Origin: an uncultured Christensenella sp.
GTDB taxonomy: Bacteria; Bacillota; Clostridia; Christensenellales; Borkfalkiaceae
Direction of reading: 5' to 3'
NCBI GenBank assembly: GCA_905203015.1
Contig: CAJKUC010000011.1
Span: forward strand, 1 to 64,000
Length of the DNA stretch: 64,000 nucleotides
The translations under genes and the position numbers were made by a program. Below are positions 48,826 to 56,326 of this stretch, in pieces. Positions within the stretch are counted from its first letter, which is position 1. Each line of letters opens with the position of its first letter. Under the pieces are notes generated by a model, which worked only from the letters and a program-made list of their open reading frames with translations, made no database searches and was not told the DNA's origin.

Positions 48826-50358
48826 TTATTTCTTCGGTTTCATCGTGGGGAACAAAATCACGTCTCGGATCGTGGGCGAATCGGTTAAGAGCATGATCAG
48901 ACGATCCACGCCCATCCCAAGGCCGCCCGTGGGGGGCATGCCGTATTCGAGAGCGTTGATGAAGTCTTCGTCCACCTGCGCGGAATTGTTGCCCGCTTTG
49001 CGTTTTTCGTCCACCTGCTTCTGCATGCGTTTCAATTGATCGATCGGATCGTTGAGTTCGGAAAACGCGTTGCCGTATTCGTGCCCGCAGATGAAATACT
49101 CGAATCTTTCCGTAAACGCGGGGTTCGTCGCCTTGCGTTTGGCAAGGGGAGAATTTTCCACGGGATAATCGTAGATGATCGTGGGCTGAATGAGATTTTC
49201 TTCCACGAATGCGTCGAAAAGATCGATCAGCACGTAGCCTTTCGTGGATTCTTCGCCGTGCGTAAGTTCCACGCCTTTCGCTTTCGCCGCTTCGCGCGCT
49301 TCTTTGTCCGTTTTCCAGTCGTCGTATTTAAGGCCGGAGTGTTTTTCCACGGCTTCCGCCATCGTCATTCTCGTCCACTGCCCCATATGAATCGTCGTGC
49401 CCTGATAGGTGATGTCCAAAGTGCCGCATACTTTTTCGGTCACCGTTTTGTAAAGATCTTCGATCAGATCCATCATACCCTTATAATCGGTGTATGCCTG
49501 GTACATTTCGATCGTGGTGAATTCGGGATTGTGGAAAGCGTCCATGCCTTCGTTGCGGAAAATTCTTCCCACTTCGTACACTCTGTCCATGCCGCCTACG
49601 ATCAGACGTTTTAAGAAGAGTTCCGTTTCGATACGCATATACATATCGATGTTCAGCGCGTTGTGGTGCGTTTTGAAAGGGCGGGCGTCCGCGCCGATTT
49701 CAAGCGGCAGAAGAACGGGGGTATCCACTTCGAGATATCCCTTGGAATCGAGATAGGCGCGCAGTTCCTTTAAGATACGCGAACGCTGCACGAACGTCTT
49801 TTTCACATCCTCGTTCATGATAAGATCGAGGTGGCGCAGGCGATATTTCATATCTTTATCCTGCAGACCGTTGTACTTTTCGGGCAACGGAAGAAGGGAT
49901 TTCGTAAGGAGAACGAGTTCCGTAACGTGCACCGTCACTTCGCCCGTCTGCGTTTTGAAAACGAAACCCTTAAAGCCGAAAATATCGCCGATATCGTAAT
50001 CTTTTTTGTACGAGAGATAATTCTCTTCGCCGATATCCTGACGGGTGACGTAAATCTGGATCGAACCGCTTTTATCCGCGATGTGCGAGAAAGAGGCCTT
50101 GCCCATGATACGGCGCGACATCATACGCCCCGCCATCGTTACGGTTTTGCCTTCGTACGCCTCGAAATTCGCTTTGATCGTCGCGCTGTCCGCGTCTACG
50201 GGGTATTTCACCTGCTCGTAAGGGTTCTTTCCTTCGGATTGCAGTTTCGCGAGTTTTTCTCTGCGGATTTTCGCCTGTTCGATGAGAGTTTCTTCCGTAT
50301 TCGCCGCGTTCGTTTCTGCGGGTGCGGCGGCTTGTCCGTTCTTCTTGTTTTCTTCCAT
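48826..50358 (-). CDS. lysS: Lysyl-tRNA synthetase, class II
   Basis: 510 residues. The OB-fold anticodon domain is at about 75-165 (VTMAGRMMSRRIMGKASF). The class II catalytic domain has motif 1 in the FVQRSRILKELRAYLDSKGYLEVDTP region, motif 2 YEVGRIFRNEGMDAFHNPEFT, and motif 3 GLGMGVDRLIMLL near the C-terminus. The first ~30 residues are a polar extension. greA lies 39 nt upstream, so greA-lysS form an operon, a common pairing in Clostridia. Confidence 0.97.
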   Translation of the reverse strand: MEENKKNGQAAAPAETNAANTEETLIEQAKIRREKLAKLQSEGKNPYEQVKYPVDADSATIKANFEAYEGKTVTMAGRMMSRRIMGKASFSHIADKSGSIQIYVTRQDIGEENYLSYKKDYDIGDIFGFKGFVFKTQTGEVTVHVTELVLLTKSLLPLPEKYNGLQDKDMKYRLRHLDLIMNEDVKKTFVQRSRILKELRAYLDSKGYLEVDTPVLLPLEIGADARPFKTHHNALNIDMYMRIETELFLKRLIVGGMDRVYEVGRIFRNEGMDAFHNPEFTTIEMYQAYTDYKGMMDLIEDLYKTVTEKVCGTLDITYQGTTIHMGQWTRMTMAEAVEKHSGLKYDDWKTDKEAREAAKAKGVELTHGEESTKGYVLIDLFDAFVEENLIQPTIIYDYPVENSPLAKRKATNPAFTERFEYFICGHEYGNAFSELNDPIDQLKRMQKQVDEKRKAGNNSAQVDEDFINALEYGMPPTGGLGMGVDRLIMLLTDSPTIRDVILFPTMKPKK

Positions 50359-50397
50359 TGTTCGGCCCCTCCGTCTTGGAATTTTAGTTTTGCCGGA

Positions 50398-50880
50398 TTA
50401 GTTCTTGGCGAGCGTGATCTCTTTCACTACAAGCACGTACGATTCCGCGTTTTCGGGACGTACGGTGACGTGGTCTCCCACTTTCGCGCCGATTAACGCC
50501 GCGCCCACGGGGGAGACGTTGGAGATTTTGTTTTCGAGAATGTTCGCTTCCGTCGTGCCCGTGATCTCGTACGTTCCTTCTTCGTCGAGATCGGGATCGT
50601 ACACTTTCACGACGTTGCCGATATTCACTTTGCTGGTATCGTTGCTCTCCGCGATGATTTCCGCGTTTTTAATCTTATAATCCAGTTCCTCGATCGCCAT
50701 CTCGTTATTGGATTGTTCCGTTCTCGCCGCGTCGTATTCGGCGTTTTCGGAAAGATCGCCGTGACTGCGCGCTTCCGCGATGCGAGCCACGATCTCCTTT
50801 CTTTTTGTTCCCTGCAAGTATTTGAGCAACTTGACAGCCTCTTCGTAACCCTTCTGCGTCATCTGAAATTTTTCAGCCAT
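50398..50880 (-). CDS. greA: Transcription elongation factor GreA
   Basis: 160 residues. The N-terminal coiled coil inserted into the RNA polymerase secondary channel has the tip with acidic residues (ARSHGDLSENAEYDAARTEQ). The C-terminal FKBP-like domain contains ISNVSPVGAALIGAKVGD. GreA rescues backtracked polymerase by stimulating transcript cleavage. It is preceded by a strong promoter and a structured leader of about 175 nt and is followed by lysS. Confidence 0.96.
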   Translation of the reverse strand: MAEKFQMTQKGYEEAVKLLKYLQGTKRKEIVARIAEARSHGDLSENAEYDAARTEQSNNEMAIEELDYKIKNAEIIAESNDTSKVNIGNVVKVYDPDLDEEGTYEITGTTEANILENKISNVSPVGAALIGAKVGDHVTVRPENAESYVLVVKEITLAKN

Positions 50881-50953
50881 ACCGATTTACCTCCGTTTCT
50901 TTCCTGCTTATCTCTTTGATATTTATATTGTATTCCGCGTTTTTTCTTGCGGT

Positions 50954-51044
50954 GCGGTAGCAAAAAAACCGCTCTTTTTCAAAGAACGCAAAAATACAAC
51001 CGTGACGCTGCGCTTTCGCTTTCGCGGTATTTCGCAGGCCACGG
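50954..51044 (-). promoter_or_regulatory. Structured 5' leader of greA-lysS
   Basis: The transcript from the promoter at 51065-51093 would begin near 51058 and first fold the hairpin CCGTG..CTGCG / CGCAG..CACGG (51000-51044). A second hairpin GCGGT/ACCGC (50954-50972) follows, before the greA Shine-Dalgarno. No known riboswitch or T-box was recognised. Confidence 0.5.
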
Positions 51045-51064
51045 CTCTTATTCGATTTGCAAGT

Positions 51065-51093
51065 ATTATACCCCGTTTTTTCGCTTTTGTCAA
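51065..51093 (-). promoter_or_regulatory. Promoter of greA-lysS
   Basis: Minus-strand TTGACA (51088-51093), 17 nt, TATAAT (51065-51070): consensus. Confidence 0.88.
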
Positions 51094-51111
51094 CGAAAAG
51101 GCGGCGTTTTA

Positions 51112-51366
51112 CTAAAAAATATTTTCCAGAACGAGTTTGTCGTAAGGGAAACTTTCCACGAAATCGCGTGGAAGAAAATTCACGTGATTGAATTTCGCGA
51201 AATTGAAGATATGCGTTTTCAAAAGTACGGGTGTGGGCACGTCGAGCGTGGCGCAGATTTCGGAAAGATAGGTGAAAAATTGCGAATACACCACTTTTCC
51301 TTCCTTTTCGTATACGAATTGTTTGCGGATTTTTCCGCCTTTTATCGCCTTTGCCCAGATTCGCAT
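51112..51366 (-). CDS. Small conserved protein of unknown function
   Basis: 84 residues, no signal peptide. The sequence MRIWAKAIKGGKIRKQFVYE, then VPTPVLLKTHIFNFAKFNHVNFLPRDFVE and the end FPYDKLVLENIF, looks like a compact single domain that I recall as widespread and uncharacterised in Clostridia. It starts at ATG 51366 with GGAG about 11 nt upstream. It lies downstream of the threonine aldolase gene on the same strand. Confidence 0.75.
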   Translation of the reverse strand: MRIWAKAIKGGKIRKQFVYEKEGKVVYSQFFTYLSEICATLDVPTPVLLKTHIFNFAKFNHVNFLPRDFVESFPYDKLVLENIF

Positions 51367-51461
51367 CGCTTTCGCTTTTCTCCTTTTATCGTCTTTCCGT
51401 ATCCTCGCGCCGTCGTTTTCGTCGTCCGGCGCGGATATACGGCATGCTTTTTAAATTGCGT

Positions 51462-52490
51462 TCAGAATAACGCGATCAGATCGTTTACGTCTTTGTCCGT
51501 GGTAGACCAGTCCGTTACGAAGCGCACCACGATATCGCCGTCCGGAAGGATCTGAAAACGGTTTACGCGCATGTGTTTTTCCCATTCGGCACATTTTGCT
51601 TCCGATACTTTTACGAATTGCTGATTCGTGGGGGATTCGAGATAGAGGGTATAGCCTTTCTCTTTCAGCGCCCGCGCGATTTTCAGCGCTTTTTCGTCGG
51701 CTTCTTTCCCGATTTTATAAAATAAACCGTCTGTGAAGAGCGCGTCGAACTGTACGCCGAGCACCCTGCCTTTGGCAAGCAACGCGCCGCGCCGTTTGAT
51801 CGAGGTGAGAAACCCGCGGGGCTTTTTCACGCCGCAGAACACCAGCGCTTCCCCGACGAGCGTACCCGTTTTCGTGCCGCCGATACAGAACGCGTCGCAA
51901 AGGGAGGCAAGGTCTTTCATCGTAATATCCGTTCCGGCCGCGCCGACGCCGTAGCCGAGGCGCGCGCCGTCTACGTATAAAAGCAGCGAATATTCTTTGC
52001 AGATTTTATAGATGGCGGAAAGTTCTTCTTTCGTGTAGAGCGTGCCGTATTCCGTGGGGTGCGTGACGTACACCATTCCGGGCTGTACGCAGTGATCGGA
52101 AATCTGTTCGGCGTAGAAATTTCCGAGATAGGTTTTCAGAACGTCTGCGGAAATTTTGCCCTCTTTTTGCGGCAGTTCCAGCACTTTATGCCCCGTGGCT
52201 TCGATCGCGCCCGCTTCGTGTACGGCGATGTGCCCCGTGTTCGCGGAAATCACTCCTTCGTACGGGCGGAGCAATACGTCGATCGCCACCTGATTCGTCT
52301 GCGTGCCGCCTACGAAAAATTCCACGTCCGCTTCTTTTTTGCCGATTTCCGCGCGGATTTTTTCCCGCGCCATGGCGCAGTAATCATCCGATCCGTAGCC
52401 TCGTTGCTGCGTTTCGTTGCTCTCGACCAGGGCTTTTAAAATAAGCGGATGCGCGCCTTCGGAATAATCGTTTTCAAATGAGTGTATCAA
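51462..52490 (-). CDS. Low-specificity L-threonine aldolase / beta-eliminating lyase
   Basis: 342 residues, PLP enzyme of fold type I. It cleaves L-threonine or L-allo-threonine to glycine and acetaldehyde. The N-terminus FENDYSEGAHPLILKAL, the PLP-stacking HIAVHEAGAIEATGHK, the Asp in LYVDGARLGYGVGAAG, and the Schiff-base Lys in FCIGGTKTGTLVGEALVF are clear. Clostridial homologues of this length often act as L-allo-threonine aldolases. It has its own promoter. Confidence 0.92.
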   Translation of the reverse strand: MIHSFENDYSEGAHPLILKALVESNETQQRGYGSDDYCAMAREKIRAEIGKKEADVEFFVGGTQTNQVAIDVLLRPYEGVISANTGHIAVHEAGAIEATGHKVLELPQKEGKISADVLKTYLGNFYAEQISDHCVQPGMVYVTHPTEYGTLYTKEELSAIYKICKEYSLLLYVDGARLGYGVGAAGTDITMKDLASLCDAFCIGGTKTGTLVGEALVFCGVKKPRGFLTSIKRRGALLAKGRVLGVQFDALFTDGLFYKIGKEADEKALKIARALKEKGYTLYLESPTNQQFVKVSEAKCAEWEKHMRVNRFQILPDGDIVVRFVTDWSTTDKDVNDLIALF

Positions 52491-52567
52491 GAATCTTTCT
52501 CCTTCGTGCGATTTTTGCCCGCACGTGAAAAACGCGCGCGTTTTCGGTAGTTGCAGTAATTTTGATC

Positions 52568-52597
52568 ATTATACTACGAAACGCGCGTTTTTGTCAA
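52568..52597 (-). promoter_or_regulatory. Promoter of the threonine aldolase gene
   Basis: Minus-strand TTGACA (52592-52597), 18 nt, TATAAT (52568-52573). Confidence 0.8.
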
Positions 52598-52665
52598 TCG
52601 CATTTCCGGGAGTTTCACAAAAAATAAAAAGCCGTTTTTTAGGCAATTTGTCCACGTGCGTTCGC

Positions 52666-52694
52666 TTGCCTTTCTCTGCCGTTTTTAGTATAAT
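52666..52694 (+). promoter_or_regulatory. Promoter of the DUF1846 gene
   Basis: TTGCCT, 17 nt, TATAAT (52689-52694), about 75 nt before the ATG at 52772, which has AGAGGAG. Confidence 0.8.
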
Positions 52695-52771
52695 AAAAAA
52701 CGGCGACGGGCAAAAGAACCCGAAAATCGCAGAAAACGAAAATATACATACGGAAAGGCAAAGAGGAGTTT

Positions 52772-54259
52772 ATGAACAAAATCGGATTCGACAACGAAAA
52801 ATATCTGTCTATGCAATCGGAACACATACGCGAACGCGTAGATAAATTCGGCGATAAATTATATCTCGAATTCGGGGGAAAACTCTTCGACGATTACCAC
52901 GCTTCCCGCGTGCTTCCGGGGTTTGCGCCCGATTCCAAATTGCAGATGCTTCTGAAAATGAAAGACGAAGCGGAAATCGTGATCGTGATCAATTCCGACG
53001 CGATCGAACAATGCAAAATGCGCGGGGATCTCGGCATCACCTACGATATGGACGTATTGCGCCTGATCGACGCGTTCCGCGAAGTGGGATTGTACGTGGG
53101 CAGCGTTTGTCTTACGCAGTTTGCCGATCAGAAACTGGCAAAAAAATTCGAGCGCACGCTGAAAAAACTCGATATAAAAACATATCGTCATTATCCGATC
53201 GCGGGATACCCTTACGACGTGGACGGTATCGTTTCGGAAACTGGGCTGGGCAAAAACGATTATATCGAAACGTCGCGCAGACTTGTGGTCGTCACCGCGC
53301 CGGGCCCCGGAAGCGGTAAAATGGCAACGTGCATTTCCCAGTTGTATCACGACAACAAGCGCGGCGTAAAATCGGGTTACGCGAAATTCGAGACGTTTCC
53401 CATCTGGAATCTGCCTTTGAAGCACCTTGTAAACGTGGCGTACGAGGCTGCCACCGCCGATCTGAACGACGTGAACATGATCGATCCATACCACCTCGAA
53501 GCGTACGGCGTAAGCACCGTGAATTATAATCGCGACGTGGAAATTTTCCCCGTTTTGAATCGCCTGTTTCAGAAGATTTACGGCGAAGAAATTTACAAAT
53601 CCCCTACGGACATGGGCGTGAATATGGCGGGTAATTGCATTGTGGACGACGCGGTGTGCGCCGAGGCTTCGAGGCAGGAAATCGTGCGCCGCTATTTCGC
53701 CGCGCTCGTCGATCGCAGGAACGATAAAACGAGCGACGCCGTGGTGGGAAAACTGGAATTTCTGATGCAGCAGAACGAAATTTCCGTGTCGATCAGAAAA
53801 GTGGTGGCTGCGGCGCGGGAAAAAGAAGAAAAAACGGGCGGCCCCGCCTGTGCGATCGAACTCAACGACGGCACGATCGTTACGGGAAAAACTTCGCGGC
53901 TCCTCGGCGCGGTGAGCGCGATGCTTCTGAACGCGCTGAAAACGCTTGCCGGAATCGACGATAAAGTGATGCTTTTGTTGCCGAGCCTGATCGAACCGAT
54001 TCAGCGGCTGAAAACCGTGCACCTCGGCGGGCATAATCCGAGGCTGCATTCCGACGAAATTCTGATCGCCCTTTCCATTTCCGCCGTGACGAATCCCGTT
54101 GCCGCGCTCGCCATGGAATCGCTTTCAAAACTGAAAGGAACGGAATGTCATTCCACCGTGATTTTATCGCAGGTGGACGTGAACGTGCTGAAAAAACTCG
54201 GCGTGAATTACACGGCGGATCCGATCTATCAGACGAAAAAATTATATCATGCCAAATAA
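52772..54259 (+). CDS. DUF1846 family protein
   Basis: 495 residues, matching the DUF1846 family length throughout: MNKIGFDNEKYLSMQSEHIR, LYLEFGGKLFDDYHASRVLPGF, VVTAPGPGSGKMATCISQLYHD, and the C-terminal ADPIYQTKKLYH. The GPGSGKMAT segment suggests a nucleotide-binding P-loop-like element. Structural work on homologues shows a kinase-like fold, but biochemical function is not established as far as I know. Cytoplasmic and monocistronic, with its own promoter and terminator. Confidence 0.93.
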   Translation: MNKIGFDNEKYLSMQSEHIRERVDKFGDKLYLEFGGKLFDDYHASRVLPGFAPDSKLQMLLKMKDEAEIVIVINSDAIEQCKMRGDLGITYDMDVLRLIDAFREVGLYVGSVCLTQFADQKLAKKFERTLKKLDIKTYRHYPIAGYPYDVDGIVSETGLGKNDYIETSRRLVVVTAPGPGSGKMATCISQLYHDNKRGVKSGYAKFETFPIWNLPLKHLVNVAYEAATADLNDVNMIDPYHLEAYGVSTVNYNRDVEIFPVLNRLFQKIYGEEIYKSPTDMGVNMAGNCIVDDAVCAEASRQEIVRRYFAALVDRRNDKTSDAVVGKLEFLMQQNEISVSIRKVVAAAREKEEKTGGPACAIELNDGTIVTGKTSRLLGAVSAMLLNALKTLAGIDDKVMLLLPSLIEPIQRLKTVHLGGHNPRLHSDEILIALSISAVTNPVAALAMESLSKLKGTECHSTVILSQVDVNVLKKLGVNYTADPIYQTKKLYHAK

Positions 54260-54280
54260 AAACGAATAAATTCCGAAACG

Positions 54281-54322
54281 TTGCGGGCGTTCTGCTGTTT
54301 TGCGGGGATGCCCGCATTTTTT
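54281..54322 (+). terminator. Terminator after the DUF1846 gene
   Basis: GCGGGC / GCCCGC with a 21-nt loop followed by ATTTTTT. Confidence 0.75.
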
Positions 54323-54361
54323 GCGCCTTACGGCAAAATCGGCGAAAATCGCGAAAAAACG

Positions 54362-54390
54362 TTGACAAAGAGAAATGGGTTTGCTATAAT
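54362..54390 (+). promoter_or_regulatory. Promoter of the DegV gene
   Basis: TTGACA, 17 nt ending TGC, TATAAT: consensus sigma-A with extended -10. Confidence 0.88.
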
Positions 54391-54454
54391 TGTAATTGTT
54401 TTCTATGACAAATTTCGGGAAACATTCTTATTTTTATTATTTTCGAGGACATTG

Positions 54455-55330
54455 ATGAACGATTACGAAATACTTGCGGACGCGTCTGCGGATCTCGATC
54501 CGTCGCTGATTTCTACGGGCGAAATAGGCATTATCCCCATGCGCTATATGCTGGGAGACGAGGAAAAAACGTGCTACGGAACGGAGACGGACGAGGAAAA
54601 ACGGGCGTTTTATCAGGCGGAGCGGCGCGGCGAAGCCGTGAAAAGCACACAGATCAACCCGGAGACATATCGCGAAATTTTCGAGCCGAAGGCAAAAGAA
54701 GGCAGAAATATTTTGTATATCAGCCTTTCGGGCGGACTTTCGCAGACGTACGCTTCTTCCGTGTTGGAGGCAAAAGAACTTTGCGAAAAATATCCGCAAA
54801 CGAAAATCGTATGCGTGGATTCCGTCGCCGCCACCGTAGGTATGGGGCTTCTGGCGGAACTGGCTGCGGAAAATAAGAGAAACGGCATGACGCTGGAAGA
54901 AAATGTCGCCGTGCTCGAACGGGAAAAATATAACGTCTGCCATTGGTTTACGGTGAACGATCTCGATTTCTTAAAGAAAGGCGGCAGAATACCGCCAAGC
55001 CTCGCAACGATCGGGAAAATGCTGCATATCAAGCCGATCATGCGGATCGACGAAGACGGAAAACTGGGCAGTTTCAATAAAAAAATCGGATTGAAATTCG
55101 CGCTGAACGAATTGATCCGCCTCTATGATACCCATTCCGAAAAGAAAGACGGTGAAAAAATACGTATCGTGCACTGCGATTGCCTTGCGTTTGCGGAAAC
55201 GGTGGAAAAAGCGATTTTAAAAATCAATTCTACGGCGAAAATCGAAAAAGTGCTTATGTCCCCGATCATCGGCATACACGTGGGATACGACGTGCTCGGC
55301 GTGGTGCATTTCGGCAACAGAAAGGCGTAA
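54455..55330 (+). CDS. DegV family fatty-acid-binding protein
   Basis: 291 residues. DegV/FakB proteins bind a fatty acid and present it to kinase FakA for phospholipid synthesis. The N-terminal ILADASADLDP, the fatty-acid carboxylate-binding stretch LYISLSGGLSQTYASS, DSVAATVGMGLL and the FLKKGGRIPPSLATIGKMLHIKPI block are characteristic. ATG 54455 (GAGG upstream) is chosen; a longer open frame runs through the promoter and is spurious. DUF1003 follows 45 nt downstream. Confidence 0.93.
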   Translation: MNDYEILADASADLDPSLISTGEIGIIPMRYMLGDEEKTCYGTETDEEKRAFYQAERRGEAVKSTQINPETYREIFEPKAKEGRNILYISLSGGLSQTYASSVLEAKELCEKYPQTKIVCVDSVAATVGMGLLAELAAENKRNGMTLEENVAVLEREKYNVCHWFTVNDLDFLKKGGRIPPSLATIGKMLHIKPIMRIDEDGKLGSFNKKIGLKFALNELIRLYDTHSEKKDGEKIRIVHCDCLAFAETVEKAILKINSTAKIEKVLMSPIIGIHVGYDVLGVVHFGNRKA

Positions 55331-55375
55331 CGACGGCCGGAAAAGAACATTGTGGAGAAGGGCGATTATAAAATT

Positions 55376-55915
55376 ATGGATAGTCGGAAGAACAAGAAAA
55401 AAATTATACGGGAACTGCTGCATGAATCGGATAAAGAACTGACGGACGACGAATTGCTTGCCGAAATTCTCGATACGAGCGTTGTGGAAAATTCGGAAAA
55501 AAACGAAAAGTTATCGTTCGGGCAAAAAGCGGCGGACGCTGTCGCGCGGTTTGCGGGAAGTTGGGCTTTTATTTTCAGTTTCGTTGCCGTAATGATTATC
55601 TGGATGGTAGCGAATATTATTTTGGCGACGAATGCGTTTGACGCCTATCCGTTTATTTTGCTGAATCTCGTGCTTTCGTGCATAGCGGCCGTTCAGGCGC
55701 CGCTGATTATGATGAGCCAGAACAGGCAGGAGGCGAAAGACAGAAAACGCGCCGAAAACGATTATCGTGTGAATCTGAAAAGCGAGTTTGTGATCGACGC
55801 TTTGTATGCGAAACTGGAAAAAACGGAAGAAACGCAGAAAAAAATACTGAAACTGCTGGAAGAAATGACGGCGGAAAATGTACACGAAAAAAACAATACC
55901 GCGGGCGAAAAATAA
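55376..55915 (+). CDS. DUF1003 family membrane protein
   Basis: 179 residues. A polar N-terminus of ~45 residues, then the DUF1003 core: FGQKAADAVARFAGSWAFIF, helix 1 SFVAVMIIWMVANIIL, helix 2 PFILLNLVLSCIAAVQAPLIMMSQNRQ, and a coiled-coil tail (about 125-170). Function unknown; members are predicted inner-membrane proteins. ATG 55376 has GGAGAAGGG about 18 nt upstream; an in-frame GTG at 55352 is an alternative start. Confidence 0.9.
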   Translation: MDSRKNKKKIIRELLHESDKELTDDELLAEILDTSVVENSEKNEKLSFGQKAADAVARFAGSWAFIFSFVAVMIIWMVANIILATNAFDAYPFILLNLVLSCIAAVQAPLIMMSQNRQEAKDRKRAENDYRVNLKSEFVIDALYAKLEKTEETQKKILKLLEEMTAENVHEKNNTAGEK

Positions 55916-55943
55916 CGCAGGCGGTAAATAAAGCAATTCTTTT

Positions 55944-55975
55944 AAACAGGCTTCGTTACGGAGTCTGTTTTTTTA
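55944..55975 (+). terminator. Terminator after the DegV-DUF1003 operon
   Basis: AAACAGGCTTC / GGAGTCTGTTT, about 11-bp stem with a T7 run. Confidence 0.85.
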
Positions 55976-56048
55976 TAAATTTTACGTTTATTTTACGATA
56001 AAATTACAAAAATACGCTATCGAAATCAAATAAATAGCGTTATAATTA

Positions 56049-56195
56049 TTGATATACGAACTTGTGGTGGACAGGCAAACGGGAGTAACGTATCTGATTA
56101 TCCGCAACACTTTCGGCTCGGGGATCACCCCTCTTCTTTCTGCCGACGGCAAACCCGTGATTACCGATCTGAAAAATATGCCCGGAATCGGATGA
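56049..56195 (+). pseudogene. Truncated DUF6440-like remnant
   Basis: A 48-codon frame from TTG 56049 to TGA 56195 reads ..VVDRQTGVTYLIIRNTFGSG, then ITPLLSADGKPVIT, matching the C-terminal part of DUF6440 proteins (VDKETGVNYL..GGLTPLLDxDGKPVI). An upstream in-frame TAA at 56043 removes the N-terminal part, and there is no Shine-Dalgarno. Probably a decayed gene. The rest of the 411-bp gap between DUF1003 and the MATE gene holds only a terminator and a promoter. Confidence 0.65.
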
Positions 56196-56266
56196 GCGAA
56201 AATTTGGAAAAAAAGCCGGAAGTATGGCGAGAAGAAGAATTTTTTTGAAAAAGCCCCGTTAAAAAA

Positions 56267-56295
56267 TTGCTTTTTCGCCGCGAACGCCGTATAAT
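56267..56295 (+). promoter_or_regulatory. Promoter of the MATE exporter gene
   Basis: TTGCTT, 17 nt, TATAAT (56290-56295), about 31 nt before the ATG with AAGAGG between. Confidence 0.8.
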
Positions 56296-56326
56296 ATACC
56301 CGATTTTTGAAAAAGAGGTTTTTTCT

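Noticed and set aside
52500..52530. Second parS candidate around GCACGTGAAAAA
   Set aside because: Matches only about 10 of 16 parS positions and is not a palindrome.
52859..54049. 396-residue minus-strand frame opposite DUF1846
   Set aside because: Mirror image of a conserved gene; His/Phe/Arg-rich and not similar to anything.
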